Assembly: GCA_016718825.1 (NCBI GenBank)
Contig: JADKCL010000010.1
Coordinates: 1-64,000 of the forward strand
Length of the DNA: 64,000 nucleotides
Direction of reading: 5' to 3'
Source of the DNA: Bacteroidota bacterium
GTDB lineage: Bacteria > Bacteroidota > Bacteroidia > J057 > JADKCL01
Shown here: positions 35,287 through 45,631 of the stretch, piece by piece
Numbering within the stretch: position 1 is the stretch's first letter
Layout: each line of letters starts with the position of its first letter
The notes under the pieces: model-generated
Told to the model about the DNA's origin: nothing
The model's input: only the letters and a program-made list of their open reading frames with translations
Databases searched by the model: none
Translations under genes and position numbers: made by a program

Positions 35287-35676
35287 TCAAACGGATAGGA
35301 TCGAAACCAATGAACCCCAAAAGAGTAACCCCAATACCGTCCATAGAACGGTATCGGCAGCCTTTTGGTGGTATCCCTTTTCCTTCAAATAGAGACTCAC
35401 GACTGCCGCACCAATGAATCCGATCACTGGAAAAACGAGCAACGTCATCTTTAACCCCAACGGCATCGGTTCCTCCGCCAATTGCGCTTGCGCCTGCTTT
35501 GCCTGCTCAGCATCCGACAACATGGATTGGATTTCGTTGGCAGGCAAATTTCGTTCCTGCAAGATTTCCTCCATCGCTGCAATCGCCTCCGGTCGGTAAT
35601 CCGTACGATTGGCAAGCATTGTGATCAACCTTTCGTTTGAAAAATCGCTGAACTTTTGCTTGTATTCGGATTGCAT
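35287..35676 (-). CDS. Small membrane protein of unknown function
   Basis: The 129-residue protein has a soluble helical N-terminal half (YKQKFSDFSNERLITMLANR, EAIAAMEEILQERNL) and two hydrophobic helices at about 74-92 and 107-127. The N-terminal part resembles short helical repeats seen in Bacteroidota membrane proteins. The ATG at 35,676 directly follows the stop of the oxidoreductase gene, with a TTG in frame just before it. It is likely co-transcribed with the oxidoreductase. Confidence 0.65.
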   Translation of the reverse strand: MQSEYKQKFSDFSNERLITMLANRTDYRPEAIAAMEEILQERNLPANEIQSMLSDAEQAKQAQAQLAEEPMPLGLKMTLLVFPVIGFIGAAVVSLYLKEKGYHQKAADTVLWTVLGLLFWGSLVSILSV

Positions 35677-35681
35677 CAATT

Positions 35682-36677
35682 CTACAGCTCCACCACCAAT
35701 TTTCCTACCTGCGTTCCGGCTTCCATCTTGGCAAATGCTTGCTGTGCTTCCTCAAACGGAAAAACCTCGTCGATGACCGGCACAATTTCGTGTTCATTGA
35801 CAAACCGGAGCATATTGTGAAAATCGGAAGGCGAACCCATCGTGGATCCTAGAATGCTGAGTTGTTTCCAGAAAATTTTTTGGGGAGAGACTTTTTCCAG
35901 GTTGCCGCGCGTGCCACCATAAATCACGATTCTTCCGGCATTCCCTGCCAAATCGGTCAAATCGGCGAATCCAGCACCGCCTGCGCCGTCAATGATGACG
36001 TCAAAACTTCCAGCCGCTTCCTTGAGTTGTTTGGCCCAACCCTCGGTCTTGTAGTTCACGCCTCCCTTTGCTCCCATTCCGATGGCTGACTTGATTTTCG
36101 CATCCGATCCGCTTGTGACCCAAACTTCGCAACCACTTTTATGCGCGAATTGCAAGGCAAACTGAGCCACTCCCCCACCGATGCCCGTCACAAGCACACG
36201 GTCACCCGCCTTCGTGCGTGCGCGCTTGAACAAGGCGCGAAAAGCCGTCAAACCTGCCAAAGGCAAGGCAGCAGCTTGGGCAAACGAAAGGTGGGCAGGC
36301 ATTGGATGCACATATTCCAAAGGAACATTGACTAAATCGGCCAAAGTTCCGTTATCCGGCAAACCTAAAATCTTGAATTCACTGCCCTGCGCATCTTCGT
36401 CTTCTCCCCAATTGAAGCTTGGATTGATCAACACAGCCTTCCCCATCCATTCCTGGGATACCGCTGCACCTACCTTCTCGACAATGCCGGCACCATCTGA
36501 ACCGAGTACCAAAGGGTACTTGATGCCAGCGTATTGCCCCTTGGTGATCCAAAGGTCGCGGTGGTTCAAGGCAGCCGCCTTGATGCGGATTTGCAGCTTC
36601 CCCGCCTTCAACAATGGATCAGGTAGTGTTTTGATTTGCAACGGAATGTCTTTGCCTTCGAGGACAAGTGCTTTCAT
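35682..36677 (-). CDS. Zinc-type alcohol dehydrogenase/quinone oxidoreductase (MDR family)
   Basis: The 331-residue protein has the medium-chain dehydrogenase layout: LNHRDLWITKGQY and LGSDGAGIVEKVG in the N-terminal catalytic domain, then an NAD(P)-binding Rossmann fold with RVLVTGIGGGVAQFALQFA at about 159-177 and VIIDGAGG. The usual catalytic-zinc Cys is replaced (LGSDGAG), and the four structural-zinc Cys are absent, so it is closer to zinc-independent quinone oxidoreductases. The substrate is unknown. It lies just upstream of the small membrane protein and is preceded by the PyrR-like gene. Confidence 0.85.
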   Translation of the reverse strand: MKALVLEGKDIPLQIKTLPDPLLKAGKLQIRIKAAALNHRDLWITKGQYAGIKYPLVLGSDGAGIVEKVGAAVSQEWMGKAVLINPSFNWGEDEDAQGSEFKILGLPDNGTLADLVNVPLEYVHPMPAHLSFAQAAALPLAGLTAFRALFKRARTKAGDRVLVTGIGGGVAQFALQFAHKSGCEVWVTSGSDAKIKSAIGMGAKGGVNYKTEGWAKQLKEAAGSFDVIIDGAGGAGFADLTDLAGNAGRIVIYGGTRGNLEKVSPQKIFWKQLSILGSTMGSPSDFHNMLRFVNEHEIVPVIDEVFPFEEAQQAFAKMEAGTQVGKLVVEL

Positions 36678-36689
36678 AGCGGAATTGAA

Positions 36690-37205
36690 TTAGAAAATGA
36701 AGGCTTCGGCCCGCTCTGTATCGGGATCGACTTCAACCGTGATATATTGTTTGAGACTCGTCGCCATTTCCATCCCTACATAATCGTGTGTGACGGGAAA
36801 CAAATGGTGGCCCCGGTCAATGAGAAATGCCGTCTGAATCTTGGCAGGGCGCAAGTCGGCAGCCAAAATAAGCGCTTGCACGACGGTACCACCGGAATAC
36901 AAGACATCGTCCACAATCAGGATCGTACCACTCGCGAGGGTTTCAACGCTGACCGGCGTTTCCCAAGCGAGTTCGTTACGATCAGCAACTTTGACCAAGT
37001 CGGCACGCGTTACCTGCAATGGCGATATTTCATTCAAATGCCGCTGAATTCTGTCTGCCAGATACCCTCCACGTGGACCAATGCCCGTCAGCAAGATCGT
37101 GGATTCAGCAAAATTGCGTTCATAAATCTCATAGGCCATTCTGCGAAGCATGGCCGAAATGGCACCTGCGCTCAGAATTTTAACTTTTTCCTTGGTAGCT
37201 TCCAT
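36690..37205 (-). CDS. PyrR-like phosphoribosyltransferase
   Basis: The 171-residue protein has the type I phosphoribosyltransferase fold: ILLTGIGPRGGYLADRI near the N-terminus and the PRPP loop TILIVDDVLYSGGTV at about 97-111. Length and motifs resemble PyrR, which regulates pyrimidine genes and can act as uracil phosphoribosyltransferase. A hypoxanthine/uracil transferase is an alternative. The start at 37,205 is chosen because residues before it are non-conserved. It lies 12 bases upstream of the oxidoreductase gene and after the rpoC terminator. Confidence 0.8.
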   Translation of the reverse strand: MEATKEKVKILSAGAISAMLRRMAYEIYERNFAESTILLTGIGPRGGYLADRIQRHLNEISPLQVTRADLVKVADRNELAWETPVSVETLASGTILIVDDVLYSGGTVVQALILAADLRPAKIQTAFLIDRGHHLFPVTHDYVGMEMATSLKQYITVEVDPDTERAEAFIF

Positions 37206-37286
37206 CAGGCTAAAAATAATACAAAAGCGGGATTGGATGCGCGAAAGGCAACAATAAAAGTAGAAAAGGCTGCACAAGGTATCAAC

Positions 37287-37316
37287 AAAAACGGGAACCC
37301 GAAAGTTCCCGTTTTT
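37287..37316 (-). terminator. Terminator downstream of rpoC
   Basis: A perfect 12-bp stem (37,305-37,316 with 37,287-37,298) has a 6-base loop and T-runs at the edges on both strands, so it can work in either direction. It ends the long tuf-to-rpoC transcript. Confidence 0.85.
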
Positions 37317-37337
37317 CATTTTGGAATATGGCAGCGC

Positions 37338-40300
37338 TTAGTCGCGCACCACGTCGCGATGACGAGCTTCCCCAGCTTTTTCCTTGGCATGTTTTGCCTT
37401 GAATTCTGCGAGGTCGCCGACAATGACATCTTCGTATTCGCGCAGACCGGTACCTGCAGGGATCAAGTGGCCGACGATCACGTTTTCCTTCAGACCCAAC
37501 AATTCGTCGGTCTTGGCTGTGATAGCGGCTTCGCTGAGCACCTTGGTGGTCTCTTGGAACGATGCAGCTGATAGCCAGCTCTTCGTACCCAAAGAGGCGC
37601 GGGTAATTCCTTGCAGGATCGGACGGCCGACAGCAGGGCGAGCGACGCGAGCGACCACCAATTTGAGCTCCTTGCGGGCCAACATTTGGTTTTCTTCGCG
37701 CAATTTGCGGCTGCTGACGATTTGTCCAGCTTTCAGCTTCTCGCTGTCACCAGACTCTTCGATGAAGACTTTGTCCCAGATCCAGTCATTCTCCTCCTGG
37801 AAGTCGCGGCGGGAGACTTGTTCCTTCTCGAGGAAGATCGTATCACCTGCATCGACAATCAGCAGTTTTTGCATCATTTGGCGTACCACGACCTCGATGT
37901 GCTTATCGTTGATCTTCACACCTTGGAGACGGTACACTTCTTGAATTTCGTTCACGATATAGGCTTGCACCGCACTTGGGCCTTTGATGGCCAAGATTTC
38001 GGCTGGAACCACAGCACCATCGGAGAGCAAATCACCAGCGTAAACCAGGTCATTGTCTTGAACGAGGATGTGCTTCGTGAGCGGAATCATGTATTTACGG
38101 GTGTCAGAACCATCGCGGCTCGTGACAAACACCTCGCGGTTACCACGCTTGATACCACCCAAGGAGACGATACCGTCGATCTCGGAGACAGCAGCAGGGT
38201 TACTTGGGTTACGTGCTTCGAAAAGTTCCGTTACCCTTGGAAGACCACCGGTGATATCAGAGGTTTTGCCGCTGACTCTTGGAATCTTCACCAAGATTTG
38301 ACCGGCCTTGATTTCCTCTTTGTCGTCGACCATGATGTGTGAACCGATCGGCAAGTTGTAGGAACGCAAAGGCTTGCCTTTGGCGTCACATACTTTGATG
38401 GCCGGGTTCAAGGTACGGTCTTTGGAATCGATGACCACCTTTTCAGTGTGACCAGTAGTTTCCTCCGTCTCCTCCAAAAAGGTCATGTCTTTGGCAAGGC
38501 TATCGTAGTGAACCACACCATCAAACTCGGAGAGAATCACAGCATTGTAAGGGTCCCAACGGCAGACTTCATTTCCTTTTTCGACATCAGCACCATCTGC
38601 GAAAAGCAATTGTGAACCGTAAGGAATATTGTGCGTTGAAAGCACCCTACCCTTTGGACCCATCAAACGCATCTCACCGGAACGGGTGATCACGATGGTC
38701 TTGAAATCGTCACCTTCGCGCCGCTGAACGGTACGAATGTTCTCAAATTCAATCTTTCCAGCGTACTTGACGACAATTTTGGAGTCCGCAGCAAGACGGT
38801 TTGCAGCACCACCCACGTGGAAGGTACGCAATGTCAACTGGGTTCCAGGTTCACCGATCGATTGCGCTGCAATGACACCGACAGCTTCGCCAACTTCAAC
38901 GTGACGGCCGGTTGCGAGGTTGCGACCATAACACTTAATACATACACCGTTTTTGCTTTCGCAGGTAAGCACGGAGCGAATCTCAATACTTTCCAAACCG
39001 GATGCATCCAAGGCGGTGGCATAGGTCTCAGTGATCATCTCATTGGCAGGGACAATCACTTCATCCGTTTCTGGATGACGAATTTCCTCAACGGAAACAC
39101 GACCCAAAGCACGTTCGCCAATGCCCTCGACAAGTTCGTCGCTTTGAATCAAGGCTTCAACCTTGAGACCACGCAACGTTCCGCAATCGCTTTCCGTGAT
39201 GATCACGTCTTGTGAGACGTCGACCAAACGACGGGTAAGGTAACCTGCGTCAGCCGTTTTCAAAGCGGTATCAGCCAGACCTTTACGTGCACCGTGGGTC
39301 GAAATGAAGTACTCCAACACGGAGAGACCTTCTTTGAAGTTGGAGAGGATCGGGTTTTCGATGATCTCGCCAGCAGAACCCTTGAGTGACTTCTGTGGTT
39401 TGGCCATCAGACCCCTCATACCACCCAATTGACGAATTTGCTCACGTGAACCACGTGCACCGGAATCCAACATCATGTAAACGGAGTTGAAGCCGTCGTT
39501 GTCGTTTTCCAATTGGAGCATCAACGTCTTGGTGAGTTCACGGTTGGTTTTTGTCCACTCGTCAATCACCTGATTGTAACGTTCGTTTTCCGTAATGAAG
39601 CCCATTTCGTAGTCGTCGGTGATCGCAGCGATCGCCGTTTCGGCTCCTTTGATGAAGGCTTCTTTTTCCTCGGGAATCAAGACCTCGGAAAGACCGAAGG
39701 AAAGGCCACCTGCAAATGCATTGCGGAAACCAAGCGCCTTCAAATCATCCAAGAAGATCGCGGTACGCTTCAAACCGCATCTTGTGAAGATGTCGGAAAT
39801 GATCGCATTAACGGCCTTTTTGGTGAGGACTTTGTTGATATAAGGAACATTGACCGGCACGATCTGATTGAACATCACGCGGCCACAAGTGGTCTCGATG
39901 ATCTCAGTCTCCGGCTTGCCCGTGATGGGGTGCATATGCACTTCACCGGTAGCAAATTCCTTTTTAGGAACACGGATGCGAATGTGTGCGTGCTTGGCAA
40001 GACGACCTTCGTTGTGGGCAATGACGACCTCTTCGAAGCTCGAGAAGACAAGACCTTCCCCAATTTGCTTTGGACGCCCCTTTGTCAGGTAATAGATGCC
40101 CAAAACCATGTCCTGTGAAGGAAGGGTGATCGGCTTACCGTTTGCAGGGTGAAGGATGTTGTGCGAAGCAAGCATCAGCACCATGGCCTCGAGGCAAGCC
40201 TCGTTGCTCAACGGTACGTGAACTGCCATTTGGTCACCGTCGAAGTCGGCGTTGAAACCGGTACAGACGAGCGGGTGAAGTTGGATGGCCTTACCTTCTA

Positions 40301-41675
40301 CCAACTTGGGTTGGAAAGCCTGAATACCCAGACGGTGAAGGGTTGGAGCACGGTTGAGGAGCACAGGGTGGCCCACCAACACGTTTTCCAAGATGTCCCA
40401 TACCACAGGCTCTTTCTTGTCCACAATCTTTTTGGCGCTCTTCACCGTCTTGACAATGCCTCTCTCGATCAGTTTCCTGATCACGAACGGCTTGAACAAT
40501 TCGGCGGCCATGTCCTTTGGCAAACCGCATTCGTGCAGTTTGAGGTTTGGACCGACCACGATCACAGAACGACCGGAGTAGTCCACCCTTTTACCAAGGA
40601 GGTTCTGACGGAAACGGCCTTGCTTACCTTTCAGCATATCTGAGAGGGATTTCAAAGCACGGTTAGAATCAGAACGGACAGCGTTGACTTTACGCGTGTT
40701 GTCAAACAAGGAGTCGACGGCTTCCTGCAACATGCGCTTTTCGTTGCGCAAAATCACCTCCGGAGCTTTGATTTCGATCAATCGCTTGAGACGATTGTTG
40801 CGAATAATCACGCGGCGATACAAGTCATTCAAGTCAGAAGTTGCGAAACGACCACCTTCCAAGGGAACGAGGGGGCGCAATTCTGGCGGAATGACAGGCA
40901 CCATGCGGATCACCATCCATTCAGGACGGTTCTCGATGCGACGGTTGGCTGAGCGGAAAGCTTCAACGATCTTGAGACGCTTGAGCGCATCATTTTTACG
41001 TTGTTGCGAGGTTTCGTCGGCGGCGCGCTTGCGCAAGTTGTAGCTGAGGTCATCGAGGTTGATCGAACCCAAAAGTTGATCAAGCGCCTCGGCACCCATT
41101 TTAGCTACGAACTTGTTTGGATCGCGGTCATCCAACATTTGGTTATCCTTCGGCAGCGATTCCAGGACATTGAGATATTCTTCCTCTGTAAGGAAGTCCA
41201 TCTTTTCCATCCCGTCAACAGCCTTCACACCCGGATTGATCACGACATAGCGCTCATAATAGATCACTTGGTCGAGTTTCTTGCCGGTGAGGCCAAGCAG
41301 ATAACCGATCTTGCTTGGCAAGGTGCGGAAGTACCAGATATGGGCTACCGGAACCACCAAGGCAATGTGCCCCATGCGTTCGCGGCGCACCTTCTTCTCA
41401 GTAACTTCCACCCCACAGCGGTCGCAGATGATACCTTTGTAGCGAATACGTTTGTATTTACCACAGTGGCACTCATAGTCTTTGACCGGCCCGAAGATGC
41501 GCTCGCAGAAGAGGCCGTCTTTTTCGGGCTTGTATGTGCGGTAATTGATGGTTTCGGGTTTCAAGACCTCGCCATGAGATCTTTCCAAAATCATCTCCGG
41601 CGAAGCTAGGCTGATCGTAACCCTCCTAAAATCGCTGGTAATCCCTTTCTTTTCCTTGGTTGCGGACATTGACAT
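37338..41675 (-). CDS. rpoC: RNA polymerase beta' subunit
   Basis: The 1,445-residue catalytic subunit has the N-terminal zinc ribbon (CHCGKYKRIRYKG...CDRCGVEV) and the active-site Mg-binding motif NADFDGD. A typical beta' C-terminus carries GxxGEPGTQLTLRTFH and the second zinc-binding set (CESKNGVCIKCYGRNLATG). It starts at ATG 41,675 (MSMSATKEK), preceded by taggagc, a Shine-Dalgarno-like sequence that is uncommon in this phylum. It lies 21 bases after rpoB. Confidence 0.99.
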   Translation of the reverse strand: MSMSATKEKKGITSDFRRVTISLASPEMILERSHGEVLKPETINYRTYKPEKDGLFCERIFGPVKDYECHCGKYKRIRYKGIICDRCGVEVTEKKVRRERMGHIALVVPVAHIWYFRTLPSKIGYLLGLTGKKLDQVIYYERYVVINPGVKAVDGMEKMDFLTEEEYLNVLESLPKDNQMLDDRDPNKFVAKMGAEALDQLLGSINLDDLSYNLRKRAADETSQQRKNDALKRLKIVEAFRSANRRIENRPEWMVIRMVPVIPPELRPLVPLEGGRFATSDLNDLYRRVIIRNNRLKRLIEIKAPEVILRNEKRMLQEAVDSLFDNTRKVNAVRSDSNRALKSLSDMLKGKQGRFRQNLLGKRVDYSGRSVIVVGPNLKLHECGLPKDMAAELFKPFVIRKLIERGIVKTVKSAKKIVDKKEPVVWDILENVLVGHPVLLNRAPTLHRLGIQAFQPKLVEGKAIQLHPLVCTGFNADFDGDQMAVHVPLSNEACLEAMVLMLASHNILHPANGKPITLPSQDMVLGIYYLTKGRPKQIGEGLVFSSFEEVVIAHNEGRLAKHAHIRIRVPKKEFATGEVHMHPITGKPETEIIETTCGRVMFNQIVPVNVPYINKVLTKKAVNAIISDIFTRCGLKRTAIFLDDLKALGFRNAFAGGLSFGLSEVLIPEEKEAFIKGAETAIAAITDDYEMGFITENERYNQVIDEWTKTNRELTKTLMLQLENDNDGFNSVYMMLDSGARGSREQIRQLGGMRGLMAKPQKSLKGSAGEIIENPILSNFKEGLSVLEYFISTHGARKGLADTALKTADAGYLTRRLVDVSQDVIITESDCGTLRGLKVEALIQSDELVEGIGERALGRVSVEEIRHPETDEVIVPANEMITETYATALDASGLESIEIRSVLTCESKNGVCIKCYGRNLATGRHVEVGEAVGVIAAQSIGEPGTQLTLRTFHVGGAANRLAADSKIVVKYAGKIEFENIRTVQRREGDDFKTIVITRSGEMRLMGPKGRVLSTHNIPYGSQLLFADGADVEKGNEVCRWDPYNAVILSEFDGVVHYDSLAKDMTFLEETEETTGHTEKVVIDSKDRTLNPAIKVCDAKGKPLRSYNLPIGSHIMVDDKEEIKAGQILVKIPRVSGKTSDITGGLPRVTELFEARNPSNPAAVSEIDGIVSLGGIKRGNREVFVTSRDGSDTRKYMIPLTKHILVQDNDLVYAGDLLSDGAVVPAEILAIKGPSAVQAYIVNEIQEVYRLQGVKINDKHIEVVVRQMMQKLLIVDAGDTIFLEKEQVSRRDFQEENDWIWDKVFIEESGDSEKLKAGQIVSSRKLREENQMLARKELKLVVARVARPAVGRPILQGITRASLGTKSWLSAASFQETTKVLSEAAITAKTDELLGLKENVIVGHLIPAGTGLREYEDVIVGDLAEFKAKHAKEKAGEARHRDVVRD

Positions 41676-41696
41676 GCTCCTAAATATATTTCAAGG

Positions 41697-44600
41697 TTAA
41701 TCTAAGGTAACTTCAAGTGCAAGGCCTCTCAATTCGTGCAACAACACGTTGAAAGACTCGGGAATTCCCGGCTTGGGCAGCACGTCGCCCTTCACAATAC
41801 TTTCGTAGGTTTTGGCGCGGCCAAAGACGTCATCCGACTTGACCGTCAACATTTCGCGGAGAATATGTGCTGCACCGAATGCTTCGAGTGCCCACACCTC
41901 CATCTCACCGAAACGCTGACCACCAAACTGCGCTTTACCACCCAACGGCTGCTGGGTAATGAGCGAGTATGGACCAATGCTCCTTGCGTGCATCTTGTCA
42001 TCGACCAAGTGGCTCAGTTTCAACATGTAGATGATACCGACCGTGGTCATTTGATCAAAACGTACACCGGATTGACCGTCATACAGGTGACTGCGGCCCC
42101 ACTCAGGAAGTCCAGCCTTTTTCAGATAACCTGCGACGTCTTCAGGGTGCGCACCGTCAAAGATAGGCGTAGCGAACTTCACTCCGAGTTTGCGACCTGC
42201 CCAGCCCAAAACCGTTTCATAGATTTGGCCCAAGTTCATACGGGAAGGCACACCCAACGGGTTGAGCACGATATCCACCGGCGTTCCGTCTTCCAAGAAT
42301 GGCATGTCTTCGACAGGCACAATCCTTGCGACAACCCCTTTGTTACCGTGGCGACCAGCCATCTTGTCACCGACTTTCAGCTTACGCTTTTTGGCGACAT
42401 AGACTTTTGCCAATTGGAGGATGCCTGATGGCAACTCGTCACCGACACGAATCTGGAATTCTTCCCTGCGGAAAGTACCTTCGATTTCGTTGTACTTGAT
42501 CTTGTAATTGTGGAACAAGCGCTGAACGTTGCCGTTGAGCTCATTGTCTGCCGTCCAATCAGAAGGAATGATCTCCAGCCACTTGATCGCAGCCAAAGTC
42601 TTCTCGTTGAATTTCTTGCCGCTCGGGATAATCTCCTCACCGTACTTGTTACGTACGCCGATCGACTTTTCTTGGCCAAGCAACTGCAACAATTTACCCG
42701 TCATCAAGCGGTCGAGGTCTGCAAGATCGCTCTTGTATTTACCTTCGAGATCACCCAACTTCTTCTTGTCATTGGCACGGGCCTTACCTTCCTTCTTGTC
42801 CTTGCGGAAAAGCTTCTTGTCGATGACCACACCTCTTACGGATGGTGGCACACGCAATGAAGCATCCTTCACGTCACCTGCTTTGTCTCCAAAGATGGCG
42901 CGCAAGAGTTTTTCCTCCGGAGTCGGATCGGTTTCGCCTTTTGGTGTGATTTTACCAATCAGGATATCGCCCTCTTTCACCTCAGCACCGACACGGATCA
43001 AACCGTTTTCGTCGAGATTTTTGACAGCTTCCTCGCTGACGTTTGGAATCTCACGGGTGAGTTCCTCTTCGCCACGCTTGGTATCACGCACTTGAATATC
43101 AAACACTTCAATGTGAATCGAAGTAAACACGTCATCTGCGACGACCTTCTCGGAAATCACGATAGCATCCTCGAAGTTGTATCCTTGCCAAGGCATGAAC
43201 GCAACCAAAAGATTCTTGCCAATCGCCAATTCACCGTCGTGCGTCGAATAGCCTTCCACCAACACAGAACCTTGCTCCACTTTGTCTCCCTGCTTCACAA
43301 TCGGACGCAAGTTGACGGAGGTGTTTTGGTTCGTGCGTTGAAACTTTGGAAGGAAATACTCCTTGACGTTGGTTTCAAAATTGACGAGATCGTCGGTGAG
43401 CGTACGCTCGTAACGAATCGTGATTTTGTTGCCATCGACAAATTCGACGACACCATTGCCTTCGGCGATGATCAATGCACGCGAATCAACGGCAGCCTTT
43501 TGCTCCAAACCGGTACCGACGATCGGTGCCTGCGGGCGTAAAAGCGGAACAGCTTGACGTTGCATGTTTGAGCCCATCAACGCACGGTTAGCATCATCAT
43601 GCTCCAAAAATGGAATCAACGATGCAGCCAACGATACGATTTGGTTTGGTGCCACGTCCATATAGGTCAACTCACCTGGCTCGACGAGCGGGAAGTCACC
43701 CATTTTACGTGCACGAACCCGAGGATCAACAAAATTGCCTTTGTCATCCAATGGGGCATTGGATTGTGCAATGATGATGTTGTCTTCTTCCTCAGCACTC
43801 AGATAGACCGTCTTCTCTTGAACCACACCACCTTCGACAACGCGGTAAGGCGTTTCGATGAAGCCCATGTCGTTCACCTTTGCATAAACACAAAGAGAAG
43901 AAATCAGACCGATGTTTGGTCCTTCAGGTGTTTCAATCGGACAAAGACGTCCGTAGTGCGTATAGTGAACGTCACGAACCTCAAAGCCTGCACGCTCACG
44001 GGAAAGACCACCGGGTCCCAAGGCAGAAACACGCCGCTTGTGCGTTACTTCTGCAAGTGGGTTGGTTTGGTCCATAAACTGGCTCAGCTGATTCGTTCCA
44101 AAGAACGAATTGATGACGCTCGACAATGTACGGGCGTTGATCAAGTCAGCAGGCGTGAACACCTCGTTGTCACGAATGTTCATCCGCTCACGGATCGTAC
44201 GTGCCATACGTGCAAGACCGACACCAAACTGAGCATACAATTGCTCACCCACCGTACGGATACGACGGTTGCTCAAGTGGTCGATGTCATCGACGTGTGC
44301 CTTGGAGTTTTGAAGCTGAATGAGGTACTGGACGATGCGAATGATGTCGACCTTCGTCAACACCTGGGACTTCTCATCGTAGGCCTTGTGCAACTTCTTA
44401 TTCAAACGATACCGCCCAACCTCACCGAGGTCATAGCGCTTGTCGCTGAAGAACAATTTGTCAATGATGCCACGTGCGGTTTCCTCATCCGGTGGTTCGG
44501 TGTTGCGCAACTGCCGGTAGATCAAATCCACAGCTTCAGCCTCAGAGTTGGAGTTATCCTTCTGAAGTGTATTGTAGATGATCGAATATTCAGCAGAATT

Positions 44601-45503
44601 GCTGTTGTCGGAAACCAAAATCACCACCTTGACGCTCGAGTCAACGATGGTATCGATATCATCTTTGTCAATCACGTGGTCACGCTCGAGAAGAACCTCG
44701 TTACGTGTGATCGTGATCACTTCACCGGTATCCTCATCAACAAAGTCTTCATCCCAAGTACGGAGAATCCTTGCGGCGAGCTTGCGGCCCACACACTTCT
44801 TGAGATTCGCCTTGGAAACTTTAACCTCTTCAGCGAGGCCAAAGATTTCGAGGATGTCCTTGTCGGTGGAATAACCGATGGCACGCAACAGCGTGGTTAC
44901 CGGGAATTTCTTCTTACGGTCAATGTATGCAAACATGACGTTGTTCACGTCCGTTGCAAATTCAATCCAAGAGCCTTTAAACGGAATAATCCTAGCTGAA
45001 TACAGCTTGGTACCGTTTGCGTGCAGACTTGAACCAAAAAACACGCCTGGTGACCGGTGCAATTGGCTCACAATGACACGCTCGGCGCCATTGATCACAA
45101 ACGTACCAGAATCAGACATGTAAGGGATATTCCCCAAATAAACCTCTTGTACGACCGGCTCGAAATCATCGTTTTCGGGATCGGTACAATAGAGGTAAAG
45201 TTTTGCTTTAAGGGGTACAGCGTAGGTAAGTCCACGCTCTTTGCATTCTTCGATTGAATACTTGGGTGGATCGATATAATAATCGAGGAACTCAAGCACA
45301 AAATTCTCCCGTGCATCCGTGATCGGGAAATTCTCCTGAAACATTTTATGCAGACCTTCCTCCTTGCGCTTTTCAGGCGGAGTATCGAGCTGCATAAACT
45401 CTCGGAACGACTTCAACTGAACCTCAAGTAGGTCAGGATAATCGATTACCTTCTTAATTTGGGAGAACGAGATCCGGTTGGAGGTATAAATATTGGCAGC
45501 CAA
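41697..45503 (-). CDS. rpoB: RNA polymerase beta subunit
   Basis: The 1,268-residue protein contains the rifampicin-region signature FFGTNQLSQFMDQTNPLAE and HKRRVSALGPGGLSRERAGFEVRDVHYTHYGR, split here for length, and the C-terminal GGKAQFGGQRFGEMEVWAL. The first codon appears to be TTG at 45,503 (MAANIYTSNRISF), since no upstream ATG is in frame. The beta family usually starts near here. It lies 128 bases after rplL, a gap that carries a strong hairpin. Confidence 0.98.
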   Translation of the reverse strand: MAANIYTSNRISFSQIKKVIDYPDLLEVQLKSFREFMQLDTPPEKRKEEGLHKMFQENFPITDARENFVLEFLDYYIDPPKYSIEECKERGLTYAVPLKAKLYLYCTDPENDDFEPVVQEVYLGNIPYMSDSGTFVINGAERVIVSQLHRSPGVFFGSSLHANGTKLYSARIIPFKGSWIEFATDVNNVMFAYIDRKKKFPVTTLLRAIGYSTDKDILEIFGLAEEVKVSKANLKKCVGRKLAARILRTWDEDFVDEDTGEVITITRNEVLLERDHVIDKDDIDTIVDSSVKVVILVSDNSNSAEYSIIYNTLQKDNSNSEAEAVDLIYRQLRNTEPPDEETARGIIDKLFFSDKRYDLGEVGRYRLNKKLHKAYDEKSQVLTKVDIIRIVQYLIQLQNSKAHVDDIDHLSNRRIRTVGEQLYAQFGVGLARMARTIRERMNIRDNEVFTPADLINARTLSSVINSFFGTNQLSQFMDQTNPLAEVTHKRRVSALGPGGLSRERAGFEVRDVHYTHYGRLCPIETPEGPNIGLISSLCVYAKVNDMGFIETPYRVVEGGVVQEKTVYLSAEEEDNIIIAQSNAPLDDKGNFVDPRVRARKMGDFPLVEPGELTYMDVAPNQIVSLAASLIPFLEHDDANRALMGSNMQRQAVPLLRPQAPIVGTGLEQKAAVDSRALIIAEGNGVVEFVDGNKITIRYERTLTDDLVNFETNVKEYFLPKFQRTNQNTSVNLRPIVKQGDKVEQGSVLVEGYSTHDGELAIGKNLLVAFMPWQGYNFEDAIVISEKVVADDVFTSIHIEVFDIQVRDTKRGEEELTREIPNVSEEAVKNLDENGLIRVGAEVKEGDILIGKITPKGETDPTPEEKLLRAIFGDKAGDVKDASLRVPPSVRGVVIDKKLFRKDKKEGKARANDKKKLGDLEGKYKSDLADLDRLMTGKLLQLLGQEKSIGVRNKYGEEIIPSGKKFNEKTLAAIKWLEIIPSDWTADNELNGNVQRLFHNYKIKYNEIEGTFRREEFQIRVGDELPSGILQLAKVYVAKKRKLKVGDKMAGRHGNKGVVARIVPVEDMPFLEDGTPVDIVLNPLGVPSRMNLGQIYETVLGWAGRKLGVKFATPIFDGAHPEDVAGYLKKAGLPEWGRSHLYDGQSGVRFDQMTTVGIIYMLKLSHLVDDKMHARSIGPYSLITQQPLGGKAQFGGQRFGEMEVWALEAFGAAHILREMLTVKSDDVFGRAKTYESIVKGDVLPKPGIPESFNVLLHELRGLALEVTLD

Positions 45504-45560
45504 TGTCCAGAATATTAAAGGGTCATCAACAAGATGAAAAGTACAGTCAGAGGAAACAGC

Positions 45561-45592
45561 GATAGACCTGATTTTTTCAAACCAGGTCTATC
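45561..45592 (-). promoter_or_regulatory. Hairpin between rplL and rpoB
   Basis: A perfect 10-bp stem, gatagacctg (45,561-45,570) with caggtctatc (45,583-45,592), has a 12-base loop. It lies about 58 bases before rpoB and has no T-run, so a partial terminator or RNA-processing site is more likely than full termination. Confidence 0.65.
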
Positions 45593-45631
45593 GGCAGGAT
45601 AGAGCCAAGCGTTGGGTCGTCAAAGACCTGA

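Noticed and set aside
43599..44999. 466-codon plus-strand frame inside rpoB
   Set aside because: Antisense shadow of rpoB; no motif, low-quality composition.
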